From positions 992,001 to 1,056,000 of the forward strand of contig CAVWDU010000004.1 of assembly GCA_963753815.1 (NCBI GenBank): a stretch of 64,000 bases of DNA, given 5' to 3'. The stretch's first letter is position 1; each line of letters opens with the position of its first letter. Both the position numbers and the translations under genes were made by a program. Origin of the DNA: CAVWDU01 sp963753815 (lineage in GTDB: Bacteria; Pseudomonadota; Gammaproteobacteria; Pseudomonadales; Halieaceae). The notes under the pieces are model-generated. The model did no database searches, was not told where the DNA came from, and saw only the letters and a list, made by a program, of their open reading frames with translations. Positions 52,933 through 62,802 of the stretch are shown piece after piece.

Positions 52933-55326
52933 GTGCACAAGTTCAACCTCACGTTTAGCGGTGAAATTCTCGACGGACATTCAGTCGAAGACGTCAAGGT
53001 CAAGTTCGCGAAACTGTTTGCCATCGACGATCCGCAACGCGTCGAGCGTTTTTTCTCAGGCGATACAGTCGTACTGCGAAGAAACCTCAATCGCCGGGCG
53101 GCCGCCGAGTTTTTCCTGAAGACACGCAATATCGGGGCTGCCACCGAGTTGGTCAAGGCTCTCGCGGAACAGCCCGCGAATGACGACTCCGCGACAACGA
53201 CGCCCGCACCGCCCCCCTCCCGGCCAGACCCGGTTCCGACGGCCCAGGCCACCGCGGACGCCGAAACAGCGCTGAGGGAACGGGCGCGCCGCGTGCTGGC
53301 CGAGCGTGAGCGCCAGGCATCATTGCGGGGGGACAGTTCGGCCCGCGCCGCGGTGGCGAAGGCCCGCGCGAGACTCGCCGGTCGGGACGCCACCGAAGCC
53401 GATGCACAGCGGGAACTCCAGCGCCGACAAGCCGAGGAAGCCGCCCAATTCTGGGCTGTCCAGGAGCGTGTTCACCAGCGCGCGGCCGAGCGGTTGACCG
53501 ACACCGTTACGCCCAGGCTTGCGAATCGTCCCGCCCCCGAGTCCGCCGCCAGTGCGACGATGCGCCAGCAGGGCCGCCGCCGGCGCTCCGATCCTCCCAA
53601 CGTTTTTGCCCTGCATCCGTTTCGTAATTCCTCGCGCATCAAGACACGCGCCTCCCGGGCCGACGCGCTCGCGCGCACCAGCCTTGGCCTCGCCATTGTC
53701 GGCGCCGCGGTTTTCGCCGCATTGGCGGCCTACCGATGGTGGCAGCCTGCGCCCACCGCGATCGAGGGCCCCGATCACGTAGCGGTGAGTCCGCGGGGCG
53801 ATCTCGCCTTGCAGGCCGGCGAGTTTCTTTTCCTGCATGATCGCAGCGGCGTGGGTGAACGGACGCTGGCCGCATCGGCACTCGGCCTGCAGTCCCTGGA
53901 CGGACCGCTCCTTTTCTCCTCCGACCGTGAACTGATTGTGCGCGGCACTGTCGCTGCCGGCGCGCGCCCGCAACTATTGCGTTGTAACCTGGATGAAGAC
54001 CTGTGCGCACCGCTGGGGCCGCCGGTGGCCGACGACCCGGCTACCGCCGACGCTGCACCAGGCGACGACACGGCGATCAGTGACCACCCCGGGCTCGCTC
54101 TGGCCCGCCACCCGCTGACGGGTGACCTGTACCTCGCAGACCCGGGCACGGGGAGGCTCAAATTTCTCGACGCCCAGGGTGTACCCATCGCCTGGGTCAC
54201 CACCCCGATGCCCCCTTTCCCGACGTTATATATCAGGGATGGGCTATTGTTGATGAACAGCGCAACCGGGCCGGCCATCAGCGTCTTCCGGCTTGAGGCG
54301 CACGCCCTGGGCCAGCAGCTCGACGAAATCCTGTTGCTGCCGCCCCTGGCCGTTGCCAATGGACAATCCCGAGTTGACAATTTTGTCTGGTCAGGCGAGC
54401 ACTGGTGGGTAACGCTTTGCAACCCGGAGACCGGCTCCACCGGACTGTACCGCTTCGACGCCAGCTGGAGCGAGGCCGGCTCGCTGCCGCTCACGCCCGG
54501 CTCCCGGCCTAGGCAACTCATCGCCTGGAACGAAAAAGTGCTCGCTCGCGACCCGGCGCGACTCGATCTGCAGCGTTTCGGGAGCGCAGGCCAGGTCGAG
54601 GTTCCCCTTTCACCCGATCTGCTCCACCAGAAAGTTGAGGCCCAGCGGAAGCGCAATCACACCGCTGACCTGCTCTGGCGACTGGGCCTGGGCTCCCTGG
54701 CATTTGCAGCGCTCTTGCTGCTGCTGTGGGGACTGTTCAACCGGGCTCGCAGCGGCGTTTACCGGGACGCCGTCAGCCGTGGTGCAGAGCCTCTCGACAA
54801 GATCGCGGCACTGGTGCGTTGGATCAGGCCGAGTGAGCAACGCAACCAGAGATTACGCTGGGCCTGGTTCGGTTACCTCGCGCTGAGCCTGCTGGCTGTC
54901 TTCGGCGCCGTCCAGGCCAGGGTGGGAGTCGCCGAGTTTGGTGCCCTGCTGGTGATGCTTGGCTCCGTGGGCCTGGGACTCTACCTGATAAGCCGATCCC
55001 AGCCAGGGCACATCGGCGTCATTGGCGACAAACTGCTGCTCGTCGATCACCGGGAAAACTATCACCTCGGCGGCGGCGACCGGGTGGCCTTCCGATTCCC
55101 GTTCGTGATGCTGGATGACGTCATCGTTTTCACCGGCAACCGCTGGCTGCCCTGGTTTGAGAGGTCGCAACTGAGTGCGGACATCGCGCCCATCGCCGCG
55201 TCCTGGGTGCGCATCGACAGGACTACCCTGCTGGTCAGACTACTGCAGAACCGGCACCCGCTGGCGGTCGCCGCGACCGGGGTGTGTGCCGCTGCCCTGC
55301 TGGCGCTGCTGATCCTGTTGCTGTAG
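52933..55326 (+). CDS. Large membrane protein of unknown function
   Basis: 797 aa, not recognised. Residues 1-78 form a small domain (KFNLTFSGEILDGHSVEDVK...FAKLF...FFSGDTVVLRRNL) like N-termini seen on several unrelated proteobacterial membrane proteins. Residues about 80-245 are low-complexity, Ala/Arg/Glu-rich and probably coiled or disordered. A helix at about 250-267 is followed by some 300 residues of beta-rich sequence with propeller-like repeats (GPDHVAVSPRGDLAL, LARHPLTGDLYLADPGTGRLKF). Three further hydrophobic regions follow near 575-595, 635-685 and 775-797. It starts with GTG and lies 186 bp after the transporter gene; no partner gene is visible. Confidence 0.75.
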   Translation: MHKFNLTFSGEILDGHSVEDVKVKFAKLFAIDDPQRVERFFSGDTVVLRRNLNRRAAAEFFLKTRNIGAATELVKALAEQPANDDSATTTPAPPPSRPDPVPTAQATADAETALRERARRVLAERERQASLRGDSSARAAVAKARARLAGRDATEADAQRELQRRQAEEAAQFWAVQERVHQRAAERLTDTVTPRLANRPAPESAASATMRQQGRRRRSDPPNVFALHPFRNSSRIKTRASRADALARTSLGLAIVGAAVFAALAAYRWWQPAPTAIEGPDHVAVSPRGDLALQAGEFLFLHDRSGVGERTLAASALGLQSLDGPLLFSSDRELIVRGTVAAGARPQLLRCNLDEDLCAPLGPPVADDPATADAAPGDDTAISDHPGLALARHPLTGDLYLADPGTGRLKFLDAQGVPIAWVTTPMPPFPTLYIRDGLLLMNSATGPAISVFRLEAHALGQQLDEILLLPPLAVANGQSRVDNFVWSGEHWWVTLCNPETGSTGLYRFDASWSEAGSLPLTPGSRPRQLIAWNEKVLARDPARLDLQRFGSAGQVEVPLSPDLLHQKVEAQRKRNHTADLLWRLGLGSLAFAALLLLLWGLFNRARSGVYRDAVSRGAEPLDKIAALVRWIRPSEQRNQRLRWAWFGYLALSLLAVFGAVQARVGVAEFGALLVMLGSVGLGLYLISRSQPGHIGVIGDKLLLVDHRENYHLGGGDRVAFRFPFVMLDDVIVFTGNRWLPWFERSQLSADIAPIAASWVRIDRTTLLVRLLQNRHPLAVAATGVCAAALLALLILLL

Positions 55327-55391
55327 CCGCCTGCGCTCGGATGCGTCAAACTTCTCGCCCGTCGCCGGGGACAGCGGCGTTGCTTCTTCGC

Positions 55392-55397
55392 TATACT
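55392..55397 (+). promoter_or_regulatory. Candidate -10 element of lutABC
   Basis: TATACT with no strong -35; it lies 39 nt before the lutA ATG in the only gap before the operon. Confidence 0.35.
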
Positions 55398-55435
55398 CCG
55401 GCCATGAATCCGATGCCCGCCGCCTGAACACCCCC

Positions 55436-56242
55436 ATGCCACCTCCGGAAGATCACGGGGCACCGGCCAACAGGCCTCGGGTGGCGCTGTTTGTGACCTG
55501 TCTGGCGGACCTGTTCCGACCATCGGTCGCATTCGACAGTATCCACCTTCTGGAGCAGGCCGGGTGCGAGGTGTCCGTTCCACGGCAGCAGACCTGCTGC
55601 GGACAGCCGGCCTATAACAGTGGTGACTACGCTGCCTCGATACCGCTGGCCCAACAGGTGATTACAGCGTTTGAAAGCGCCGACTACGTGGTCGCACCGT
55701 CCGGATCCTGCGCCGCGATGATACGTCACCACTATCCTAAACTGCTGGACGGACCATGGCGGGCTCGCGCCGAGGCGCTTGCCGCCCGGACACATGAGCT
55801 GACGGCTTTTCTGCACGACATCGTGGGCCTGACGCGAGGAAACCGCCCGCCGAAGATGATACCGGACGTGACCTATCATGATAGCTGTGCCGGGCTGCGT
55901 GAGCTCGGCATCAGGCCGCAACCCCGCGCGCTGCTCGCTGATCTGTGCGACTGCGAGGTTACCGAACTCGCACAAGCGGATGTCTGCTGCGGGTTTGGCG
56001 GTACCTTCTGCGTCAAGATGCCGGCGATTTCCACCAAGATGGGGACAGACAAACTGGACCACGCACTGACAACTGGTGCCTCGGTGCTTGCCGGGGGTGA
56101 CCTCGGCTGCCTCATGCATATTGCCGGGCTGGCGCGTCGACGCGGGCACGACATCGAGGTCCGGCATATTGCGGAATTGCTGACCGGAGACGTGCACGGC
56201 CCGGGAATAGGCGACGGCGGGAACCGGGGCGAAGGCACGTGA
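55436..56242 (+). CDS. lutA: L-lactate utilization protein LutA (YkgE type)
   Basis: 268 aa with two CCG domains: an N-terminal VALFVTCLADLFRP and QQTCCGQPAYNSGD, and a C-terminal YHDSCAGLRELGIRPQPR with DVCCGFGGTF. These cysteine-rich domains bind an iron-sulfur or related cofactor. LutABC together oxidise L-lactate to pyruvate in Bacillus and many proteobacteria. The gene ends in a GTGA overlap with lutB. Confidence 0.92.
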   Translation: MPPPEDHGAPANRPRVALFVTCLADLFRPSVAFDSIHLLEQAGCEVSVPRQQTCCGQPAYNSGDYAASIPLAQQVITAFESADYVVAPSGSCAAMIRHHYPKLLDGPWRARAEALAARTHELTAFLHDIVGLTRGNRPPKMIPDVTYHDSCAGLRELGIRPQPRALLADLCDCEVTELAQADVCCGFGGTFCVKMPAISTKMGTDKLDHALTTGASVLAGGDLGCLMHIAGLARRRGHDIEVRHIAELLTGDVHGPGIGDGGNRGEGT

Positions 56243-57666
56243 CCGCAGGTCCCGAGACATTCCTGGCCAACGCCGACACCGCGCTCGCCGCGACTGACAA
56301 GGTTGCACGACGGGACCGGATCGGCCAGTGGCTGCCCGGCGCCAGGGGCGCCGCCGTGGAGGCTCTGGCAGGTACCGGAGCGGACTTCGAATCTCTGCGC
56401 CAGCACGTCAGGCGCATCCGCCATCACAGCCTGGACAATCTGGCGCACTACGTCACGGCCTTCGAACGCGAGGCAATCGCCAACGGAAACACCGTACACT
56501 TTGCCGCTACCGGAGACGAACTCAACAGTATCGTGCTGGACATTTGCCAGCGCCACCACGCTCGACGGGTCGCCAAAGGCAAGTCCATGATCACCGAGGA
56601 AACCGGTCTCAATGCGCACTTGCTGCGCGCCGGCCTGGAGGTCCTGGAAACCGATCTCGGGGAGTACATCATTCAACAGGCCGGAGAAACGCCCAGCCAC
56701 ATCGTGGGGCCCGCGCTGCACAAGGATTTCGCCGAGATTCGCCAGCTGTTTCTCGACAAGCACAACCTGGGCGAGCGCGAACTCGACAGCGTGGAAGCGC
56801 TGGTGACAGAAGCCCGGGGTGTACTGCGCAAGCATTTTCTGGCCGCGGACATCGGTATCATCGGCGCGAATGCCCTGATTGCCGAAAATGGTTACAGCAT
56901 GCTCGTGACCAACGAGGGCAACGGCGATCTCTGTGCCAACCTCCCCGAGACACTGATCGTTTGCACCAGCGTCGAGCGCGTTCTTCCGAGAATGACGGAT
57001 GCTATGGATATGCTGCGCCTGCTCGTGCGCTCCGCCACGGGCCAGCCGATCACCAGTTACACCAGCTTTTACTCCGGTCCGCGCCGGGATGAGGAGAGCG
57101 ACGGGCCACGCGAGGTGCACCTCGTACTGCTGGATAACCATCGCACTGACATCCTGGACGGGAACTATCGCGAGATGCTGCAGTGCATCCGTTGTGGTGC
57201 CTGCCTGAATCACTGCCCGATCTATATAGGCGTCGGCGGCCACAGTTACGGTTCGGTGTACCAGGGCCCCATGGGCTCGGTGCTGACGCCACTCCTGACC
57301 TCGTTGGAGGAAAGCCACGCGTTGCCCAATGCGTGCACGAGCTGTGGCCGGTGCGCCGAAGTGTGTCCCGCCGATATTCCACTGCCCGACCTGCTGCGAG
57401 ACCTGCGGCACGAAGAGACCACCCGCAAATTGTCAGCCGGACGCTGGCGGCTCGGCCTGCGCCTGCACGCGGCAATCGCACGCCGCCCGTGGCTTTACCA
57501 ACGATTGACAGGCTGGTGCATACCGGTCCTGCACCGCCTGGGTCGCAGAGCCGGGGTGCTGCGGCGGCTGCCCATGGCGAGTGGCTGGACAGCTCACCGT
57601 GATTTTCCGGCACCGCAGCAATCAACTTTCATGGCACTGTATCGCAAGCGGCGGGAGTACCGGTGA
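56239..57666 (+). CDS. lutB: L-lactate utilization protein LutB (YkgF type)
   Basis: 475 aa. The LUD-type N-terminal domain has GKSMITEETGLNAHLLRAG and GIIGANALIAENGYSMLVTNEGNG; two [4Fe-4S] ferredoxin motifs follow, CIRCGACLNHCPIY and CTSCGRCAEVCPADIPLPDLL. It is the electron-transfer subunit of the lactate-oxidising complex. GTG start overlapping lutA, GTG of lutC overlapping its stop. Confidence 0.94.
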   Translation: MTAGPETFLANADTALAATDKVARRDRIGQWLPGARGAAVEALAGTGADFESLRQHVRRIRHHSLDNLAHYVTAFEREAIANGNTVHFAATGDELNSIVLDICQRHHARRVAKGKSMITEETGLNAHLLRAGLEVLETDLGEYIIQQAGETPSHIVGPALHKDFAEIRQLFLDKHNLGERELDSVEALVTEARGVLRKHFLAADIGIIGANALIAENGYSMLVTNEGNGDLCANLPETLIVCTSVERVLPRMTDAMDMLRLLVRSATGQPITSYTSFYSGPRRDEESDGPREVHLVLLDNHRTDILDGNYREMLQCIRCGACLNHCPIYIGVGGHSYGSVYQGPMGSVLTPLLTSLEESHALPNACTSCGRCAEVCPADIPLPDLLRDLRHEETTRKLSAGRWRLGLRLHAAIARRPWLYQRLTGWCIPVLHRLGRRAGVLRRLPMASGWTAHRDFPAPQQSTFMALYRKRREYR

Positions 57667-58331
57667 GCGGTGACAGCCGCAGCGAGATCCTGTCGCGGCT
57701 GCGCCGCGCATCGCCGCAAGCTGCGGCTGACCCGGAGCGCGCCCTCGAGGCGCTGGGTACCGCGCCCGCGCCGCCGCTGCCGGCGAGCGACAGAGCCCGT
57801 GCGTTCCTGATCAACGTGGTCAGCAACCAGGGGACCGTCGATGCGGCGGAAGACAAGTCCGCCGCTGTCGGCGCCATCGCACGTTTCCTGCGCGACAGGT
57901 TCCGCACGCAGCGCGTCGTGGCCGGAGCTGACCCTCGGCTGGCCGCCCTGCCCTGGCGGGAACAGCGACTACTGCCCCGCTTCGGGGCGGCCGAGGACGG
58001 CGACGTTGCCGCTCTAAGCTACGCGCGGTTGGGAATCGCGGAAACCGGTTCCGTCGTGCTCTACAGCGGTCGAGAGGACCCCGCCGCCAATCGCCTGCTG
58101 CCAGAGGCGCATCTGGTGCTGGTCGACACCGCCGACCTGGTGGGTCACCTCGGGGAGGCCTGCGCGCGGATGGGGCGTGACCTCGATCGTCTCGGGCGTC
58201 CCAGGAGTATCAACATGATCGCGGGCCCCTCCAGTACTGCCGATGTGGAACTCACCCTGGTAAAGGGCGCCCACGGGCCACGCGACTGGCATGTGATCCT
58301 GGTCGGCAGGGGTGCCCTGAAGGCGCTCTAG
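57663..58331 (+). CDS. lutC: L-lactate utilization protein LutC (YkgG type)
   Basis: 222 aa LUD-domain protein. The signature SYARLGIAETGSVVLYSGRED and the end SRSINMI-like PRSINMIAGPSSTADVELTLVK are typical of LutC. Third component of the lactate dehydrogenase-like complex; translationally coupled to lutB. Convergent with the SYLF gene, 10 bp away. No lactate permease or GntR regulator is in the immediate neighbourhood. Confidence 0.92.
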   Translation: MSGDSRSEILSRLRRASPQAAADPERALEALGTAPAPPLPASDRARAFLINVVSNQGTVDAAEDKSAAVGAIARFLRDRFRTQRVVAGADPRLAALPWREQRLLPRFGAAEDGDVAALSYARLGIAETGSVVLYSGREDPAANRLLPEAHLVLVDTADLVGHLGEACARMGRDLDRLGRPRSINMIAGPSSTADVELTLVKGAHGPRDWHVILVGRGALKAL

Positions 58332-58341
58332 CCCGGTTCGC

Positions 58342-58950
58342 TCAGGGATTCGTCGGCTGGTAGGGGTCGTACTGCGACGCCACCGGCGTGTAGGAAAACT
58401 TCTGACCGCCAATGCTTGCCTCATACATCAGCCCACCGCGCGCGATGGTGAATATGGCCATACCCTTGCGATAACCGCCGTGGGTGGTAATCGCATCGTT
58501 GCGACCGCCACTCGCGCCGGCACCGACGCCGCCACCCGAGTTGGCCTCGGCGGAGACGCCCGCTGTCAGGGCGACTGCGGTAGCCTGGGCACCGAACTCG
58601 AAGTTGCCGCTGGCGAACTCCTCCAGTGACCGCTGGTCCTGAAAGAATATGATCTGGCTGTAGGCCTGGGCACCGAGCTGAAACCCGACCGTGAGTTGGG
58701 TCATCGAGGTCTCACCGACATGCTGACCAAGCGCGTACACGCGACCGACACCGTAGGAACCGCCGACATAGAACAGGCCGCCCTTGCCGATCGTAGGGAA
58801 GATGGCGTACCCGTATGCGGAGGGGAAAAATTCGGCGGCGCCCGGCGCCCGGCGGAAGGCGTCCACTGCATCGGTGAATTCATCAGCGCGGGTCACCGGC
58901 GCGGCGACAACGACTGCAGCAAGAAGCATGACACTGAATAGTTTTTGCAT
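58342..58950 (-). CDS. SYLF/YSC84-type lipid-binding protein
   Basis: 202 aa from ATG 58950. A signal peptide (MQKLFSVMLLAAVVVAAPVTRA) directs it to the periplasm. Core motifs: AYGYAIFPTIGKGGLFYVGGSYGVGRVY, QLTVGFQLGAQAYSQIIFF and the late GLMYEASIGGQKFSY. SYLF domains bind phosphoinositides in eukaryotes; the bacterial role is unclear. A Gly-rich loop (SGGGVGAGASGGR) lies near 145-160. Stands alone between lutC and ppc. Confidence 0.9.
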   Translation of the reverse strand: MQKLFSVMLLAAVVVAAPVTRADEFTDAVDAFRRAPGAAEFFPSAYGYAIFPTIGKGGLFYVGGSYGVGRVYALGQHVGETSMTQLTVGFQLGAQAYSQIIFFQDQRSLEEFASGNFEFGAQATAVALTAGVSAEANSGGGVGAGASGGRNDAITTHGGYRKGMAIFTIARGGLMYEASIGGQKFSYTPVASQYDPYQPTNP

Positions 58951-59079
58951 GGGAAGGCGACACCTTGTCAACAGGAACACTGGAGGGGGGCGAATCGTGA
59001 TCGCCCATACGTGGGGCGAATACTAATACATCCACGCAGCGAATGGCATGGCGGCGAGCCAAGTTTTTTGGCCCCGCGA

Positions 59080-61776
59080 TCAGCCCGTGTTGCGCATGCC
59101 AGCGGCGATACCCGCAATCGTCACCATGATGGCCCGCTCTAGCTCCGGCTGGGGAGCCTGGCGCTGACGGTGCAGCAATTCTGCCTGCAGCACATTCAGC
59201 GGATCGGTATAGATGTTGCGCAGCGCAATGGACTCGCGAATCCAGGGTTCACCGGCGAGCAGCCGGGGTTCTCCCGAAATCGAAAGTACAGTCTCGGTGT
59301 CGCTGCCCAACTGGCGCCGCAGCCGCTCGCCAAGAGGCTTGAGCGCCTCCGGTACCAGCCTCTGGTCGTAGTAGGCCGAAAGACTGCCATCAGCCTTGGC
59401 GAAGACCATTTCCAGCATTGCCAGACGAGTGGAGAAAAACGGCCATACCTCGGCCATCTCCAGCAATTGTTCCCTGCACCCACGCTCGAGTGCGGCGGCC
59501 AGGCCCTGGCCCGCGCCCAGCCAGGCCGGCAGCATCAGGCGGTTCTGCGACCAGGCAAAAATCCACGGGATCGCCCTCAGGCTCTCAATGCCGCCGCCGG
59601 TATTGCGCCGCGCCGGGCGCGAACCCAGGGGCAGGCCGGCCAGTTCCTGCTCGGGAGTGGCATGGCGGAAATACGGCACGAAGTCAGGCTCCTCCCGCAC
59701 TACTGAACGGTACGCCACGCAGGAATCTTCACTGAGCTCTTCCATCAGTTCGCGCCAGGCCTGTTCCGGTTCCGGTGGGGTCAGCAGATTGGCCCGGCAG
59801 ATAGCGCTGGCGTAGAGAGCCAGCGTTTTCACCGCCAGCGACGTCCACCCGAGTTTGGTGCGGATCATCTCGCCCTGTTCGGTCACACGCAGACCATTCC
59901 CGAGAGAGCCCGGCGGCTGGGACAGCAAAGCGGCGTGTGCAGGTGCTCCGCCACGGCCGATAGTGCCACCGCGCCCGTGAAACAGGGTGAGTCGGATCTG
60001 GTGATCCCGACACACCTCCAGCAGTTCCTCCTGGGCACGATACTGGGCCCAGGCGGCCGCGAGCACTCCGGCATCCTTGGCCGAGTCGGAGTACCCGATC
60101 ATCACCATCAGATCACCACCGATCTGCCCCCTGTACCAGTTGTGGCTGAGCAGTTCCGACATGACCGAACGCGCCCGGGCGAGGTCGTCGAGCGTCTCGA
60201 ACAGCGGTGCGACCGGCAGCGGGTGTTCACAACCCGCCTCTTTCAGCAGCAGGTGCACCGCCAGCACATCGGAGGGCTGCCGTGCCATGGAGATGACATA
60301 GGCCCCAAGGGCTTCCGGTGGCTGCCCGGCGGCTACAGAACAGGTGTCGAGGACCTCCCGGGTCTCGGGCGACGGCTGCCAGTGGGCCGGCACCAGCGGC
60401 CGTCGGTTGGACAGCTCGGCCAGCAAAAAACTCTGGCGGGTGGATTCGGACCAGTCGGCATAGTCACCGAGGCCAAGATAACGGGTAATTTCAGACAGTG
60501 CCGCCGTATGCCGGTCGCTCTCCTGACGGATATCGTGCTTGACCAGGTGCAAGCCGAAACAGCGGACCCGGCGCAGCATATCCAGCAGTGCGCTGTTGGC
60601 GATGGTTTCCATGCCAACATCGATCAGTGACTGGTAGCACGCGTGGAGCGGGGACCACAACTGCTCGATACTGTTCAGGCATTGAGTGTCATCCGCCCCC
60701 GCGCCCCGGCCCTGCAGATGGCCCTGCATTTGGCCCTGCAGTTGGCGCTCCACCGCCTCCCGGCTCGCTCGCAGCCGCTCTCTCAGGTCTCGAAGGACAC
60801 CGCGGTAGGGCTCATGCGCATCGCCAGCGAGTGCCCGCAATGCAGGGCTGCACCGGGTCATCGACAGCTCCTCGACCAACTGGTTGATGTCGTTCAGGTA
60901 GAGATCGACCGCCTGCCATCGGCTCAACAGGAGCACCTCGCTGGTAACCGCGGCCGTGACGTTGGGATTGCCGTCTCGGTCGCCCCCCATCCAGGAAGCA
61001 AAGCTCACGGGTGCAAAATCGACCGGCAGTTGCGCGCCGCAATACCGATTCAGACTGTGGTCTAGTCGACGCAGGAACTCCGGCACCGCACGCCACAGCG
61101 AGTCCTCGACCACGGCGAAGCCCCATTTCGCCTCGTCCACGGGCGAGGGTTTTGCCAGCCGGAAATCGTCGCCGTACCAGATTTGCGCGACCAGCTCACG
61201 CAGCCTGTCCCGCAGCCGGTCGCGCTCGAGACTGGTGTACCCGCTCAATTCCATCTGCGTCAGACAGCGACCGATTTCCCGATGCTTGTGGATCAGAGTG
61301 CGGCGCATGATTTCAGTCGGGTGGGCCGTGAGCACAAGCTCAATTCTGAGATCGCGCACCACCGCCACCGCGTCGGCACTGTTGCAACCCGAGTCCAGCA
61401 GATCCTGCAGCGTCGTATCCAGCATGCGCGAAGCGGAAAACTGATCGTCCATTTCCCGCGACTCGCGGTGGTGCTGTTCGGCGATATTGGCGAGGTTCAG
61501 GAACTGGGCGAAGGCACGCGCCACCGGCAACAACTGCTCGTTATCCAGGTTACGCAGCACCGACAGCAGCTCCTCGCGGGCCTCCTCGTCACCCGTCCGG
61601 GCCGACTTGGAGAGCACCCTTATCTGCTCCACGAGGGCGAGAAAATCCTCCCCCTCGGCCGCCGCTATCGTCTCCCCCAACAGGCTGCCAAGCTGGCTCA
61701 CATTACTGCGAAGGTTCCTGTAGTCGACGCCGGAGCTGCCGCTCTCGGGTTCCGCAACCGGTTTTTCGCCGCTCAT
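59080..61776 (-). CDS. ppc: Phosphoenolpyruvate carboxylase
   Basis: 898 aa enzyme that carboxylates phosphoenolpyruvate to oxaloacetate, replenishing the citric acid cycle. Catalytic His region VLTAHPTEIMRRTLIHKH near 150-165, the flexible glycine loop FHGRGGTIGRGGAP, and the C-terminal GIAAGMRNTG that closes the active site are all intact. It starts 24 bp after the gapA stop on the same strand, implying co-transcription with the two GAPDH-family genes. Confidence 0.96.
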   Translation of the reverse strand: MSGEKPVAEPESGSSGVDYRNLRSNVSQLGSLLGETIAAAEGEDFLALVEQIRVLSKSARTGDEEAREELLSVLRNLDNEQLLPVARAFAQFLNLANIAEQHHRESREMDDQFSASRMLDTTLQDLLDSGCNSADAVAVVRDLRIELVLTAHPTEIMRRTLIHKHREIGRCLTQMELSGYTSLERDRLRDRLRELVAQIWYGDDFRLAKPSPVDEAKWGFAVVEDSLWRAVPEFLRRLDHSLNRYCGAQLPVDFAPVSFASWMGGDRDGNPNVTAAVTSEVLLLSRWQAVDLYLNDINQLVEELSMTRCSPALRALAGDAHEPYRGVLRDLRERLRASREAVERQLQGQMQGHLQGRGAGADDTQCLNSIEQLWSPLHACYQSLIDVGMETIANSALLDMLRRVRCFGLHLVKHDIRQESDRHTAALSEITRYLGLGDYADWSESTRQSFLLAELSNRRPLVPAHWQPSPETREVLDTCSVAAGQPPEALGAYVISMARQPSDVLAVHLLLKEAGCEHPLPVAPLFETLDDLARARSVMSELLSHNWYRGQIGGDLMVMIGYSDSAKDAGVLAAAWAQYRAQEELLEVCRDHQIRLTLFHGRGGTIGRGGAPAHAALLSQPPGSLGNGLRVTEQGEMIRTKLGWTSLAVKTLALYASAICRANLLTPPEPEQAWRELMEELSEDSCVAYRSVVREEPDFVPYFRHATPEQELAGLPLGSRPARRNTGGGIESLRAIPWIFAWSQNRLMLPAWLGAGQGLAAALERGCREQLLEMAEVWPFFSTRLAMLEMVFAKADGSLSAYYDQRLVPEALKPLGERLRRQLGSDTETVLSISGEPRLLAGEPWIRESIALRNIYTDPLNVLQAELLHRQRQAPQPELERAIMVTIAGIAAGMRNTG

Positions 61777-61800
61777 AACGCGTCTACCCTGGCTGCAGCG

Positions 61801-62802
61801 CTACCAGTTGTCGAGGCGACGCAGCAGGTCGACCACCCGCGACGAGTATCCCCATTCGTTGTCATACCAGTTCAGGACGCGCAGGTATCGCCCTCCTCCG
61901 GTAACCCCGGTAAACCCGGCATCGTAAATCGAGGAGTGGGAATTACCGATGATATCGGAGGACACCACCGGATCGGCGCGGTACTGCAGGATGCCCTTGA
62001 GCGCGGCGGTCCCGGCGGCTTCACGCACGGCATCGTGCACTTCGTTGACGGTGACAGAGCGCTGCAGCTTCACAAAAAGGTCGACGACGGAGCCGTCGGG
62101 TACGGGCACCCGCGCTGCCATCCCGTGCAGCTTGCCCTGCAGGTCGGGCAGCACCTGCCCAACCGCCTTCGCCGCACCGGTCGAGGTGGGAATGATATTC
62201 GCCGCGGCTGCCCTGCTGCGCCGCCAGTCCGAATGGGGTACGTCCGCCAGTCGCTGATCGTTGGTGTAGGCGTGCACGGTATCGATCACCCCTTCAATGA
62301 TCCCAAATTCCCCGTGCAGCACGCTGGCCATGGGCGCCAGGCAATTCGTCGTGCAACTCGCATTGGAAATGATGCGATGTTCAGGCTGCAGCCCATCATC
62401 GTTGACGCCGAGCACGACGGTATAATCGATGTCGTCTTTTGCGGGCACAGTCAGGACCACGCGCCCGGCACCCGCGTCGAGGTGTGCCTCGAGCTGTCCG
62501 CGACTACGGAATACACCGGTAGCCTCGACGACCGCGTCGATACCCAGTTCACCCCATGGGAGATCTCCCGGATTTTTTTCCGCCAGTAACTTCACCCGGC
62601 CCTTATCGGTAACGAAATGGTCGCCTTCCAGAGCGAGGTTTTTCCCGAAGGGGCCCATCACCGTATCGTAGTTGAGCAGGTAACGCAGGGCATCCGGGTC
62701 GAACAGGTCGTTTACCGCCACCACGTCCACGCCTTCCTGGCCCTCCAGGATACGAAAGACCGACCGGCCAATGCGGCCGAATCCGTTGATAGCAATCTTC
62801 AT
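61801..62802 (-). CDS. gapA: Glyceraldehyde-3-phosphate dehydrogenase, type I (active form)
   Basis: 333 aa from ATG 62802. KIAINGFGRIGRSVFRIL is the NAD-binding motif and NDLFDP carries the Asp expected for NAD preference. The catalytic cysteine is C150 in SNASCTTNCLAP, with its partner H177 in VHAYTNDQ; the phosphate-site Arg is in MAARVPVPDG. The C-terminal WYDNEWGYSSRVVDL is intact. The start codon shares one base with the stop of the upstream GAPDH-like gene (TGATG), so the two are translationally coupled. Confidence 0.95.
   Translation of the reverse strand: MKIAINGFGRIGRSVFRILEGQEGVDVVAVNDLFDPDALRYLLNYDTVMGPFGKNLALEGDHFVTDKGRVKLLAEKNPGDLPWGELGIDAVVEATGVFRSRGQLEAHLDAGAGRVVLTVPAKDDIDYTVVLGVNDDGLQPEHRIISNASCTTNCLAPMASVLHGEFGIIEGVIDTVHAYTNDQRLADVPHSDWRRSRAAAANIIPTSTGAAKAVGQVLPDLQGKLHGMAARVPVPDGSVVDLFVKLQRSVTVNEVHDAVREAAGTAALKGILQYRADPVVSSDIIGNSHSSIYDAGFTGVTGGGRYLRVLNWYDNEWGYSSRVVDLLRRLDNW

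Noticed and set aside
55404..55427. Seven-residue open frame (MNPMPAA) before lutA
   Set aside because: It starts at about the predicted transcription start and has no ribosome site; probably chance.
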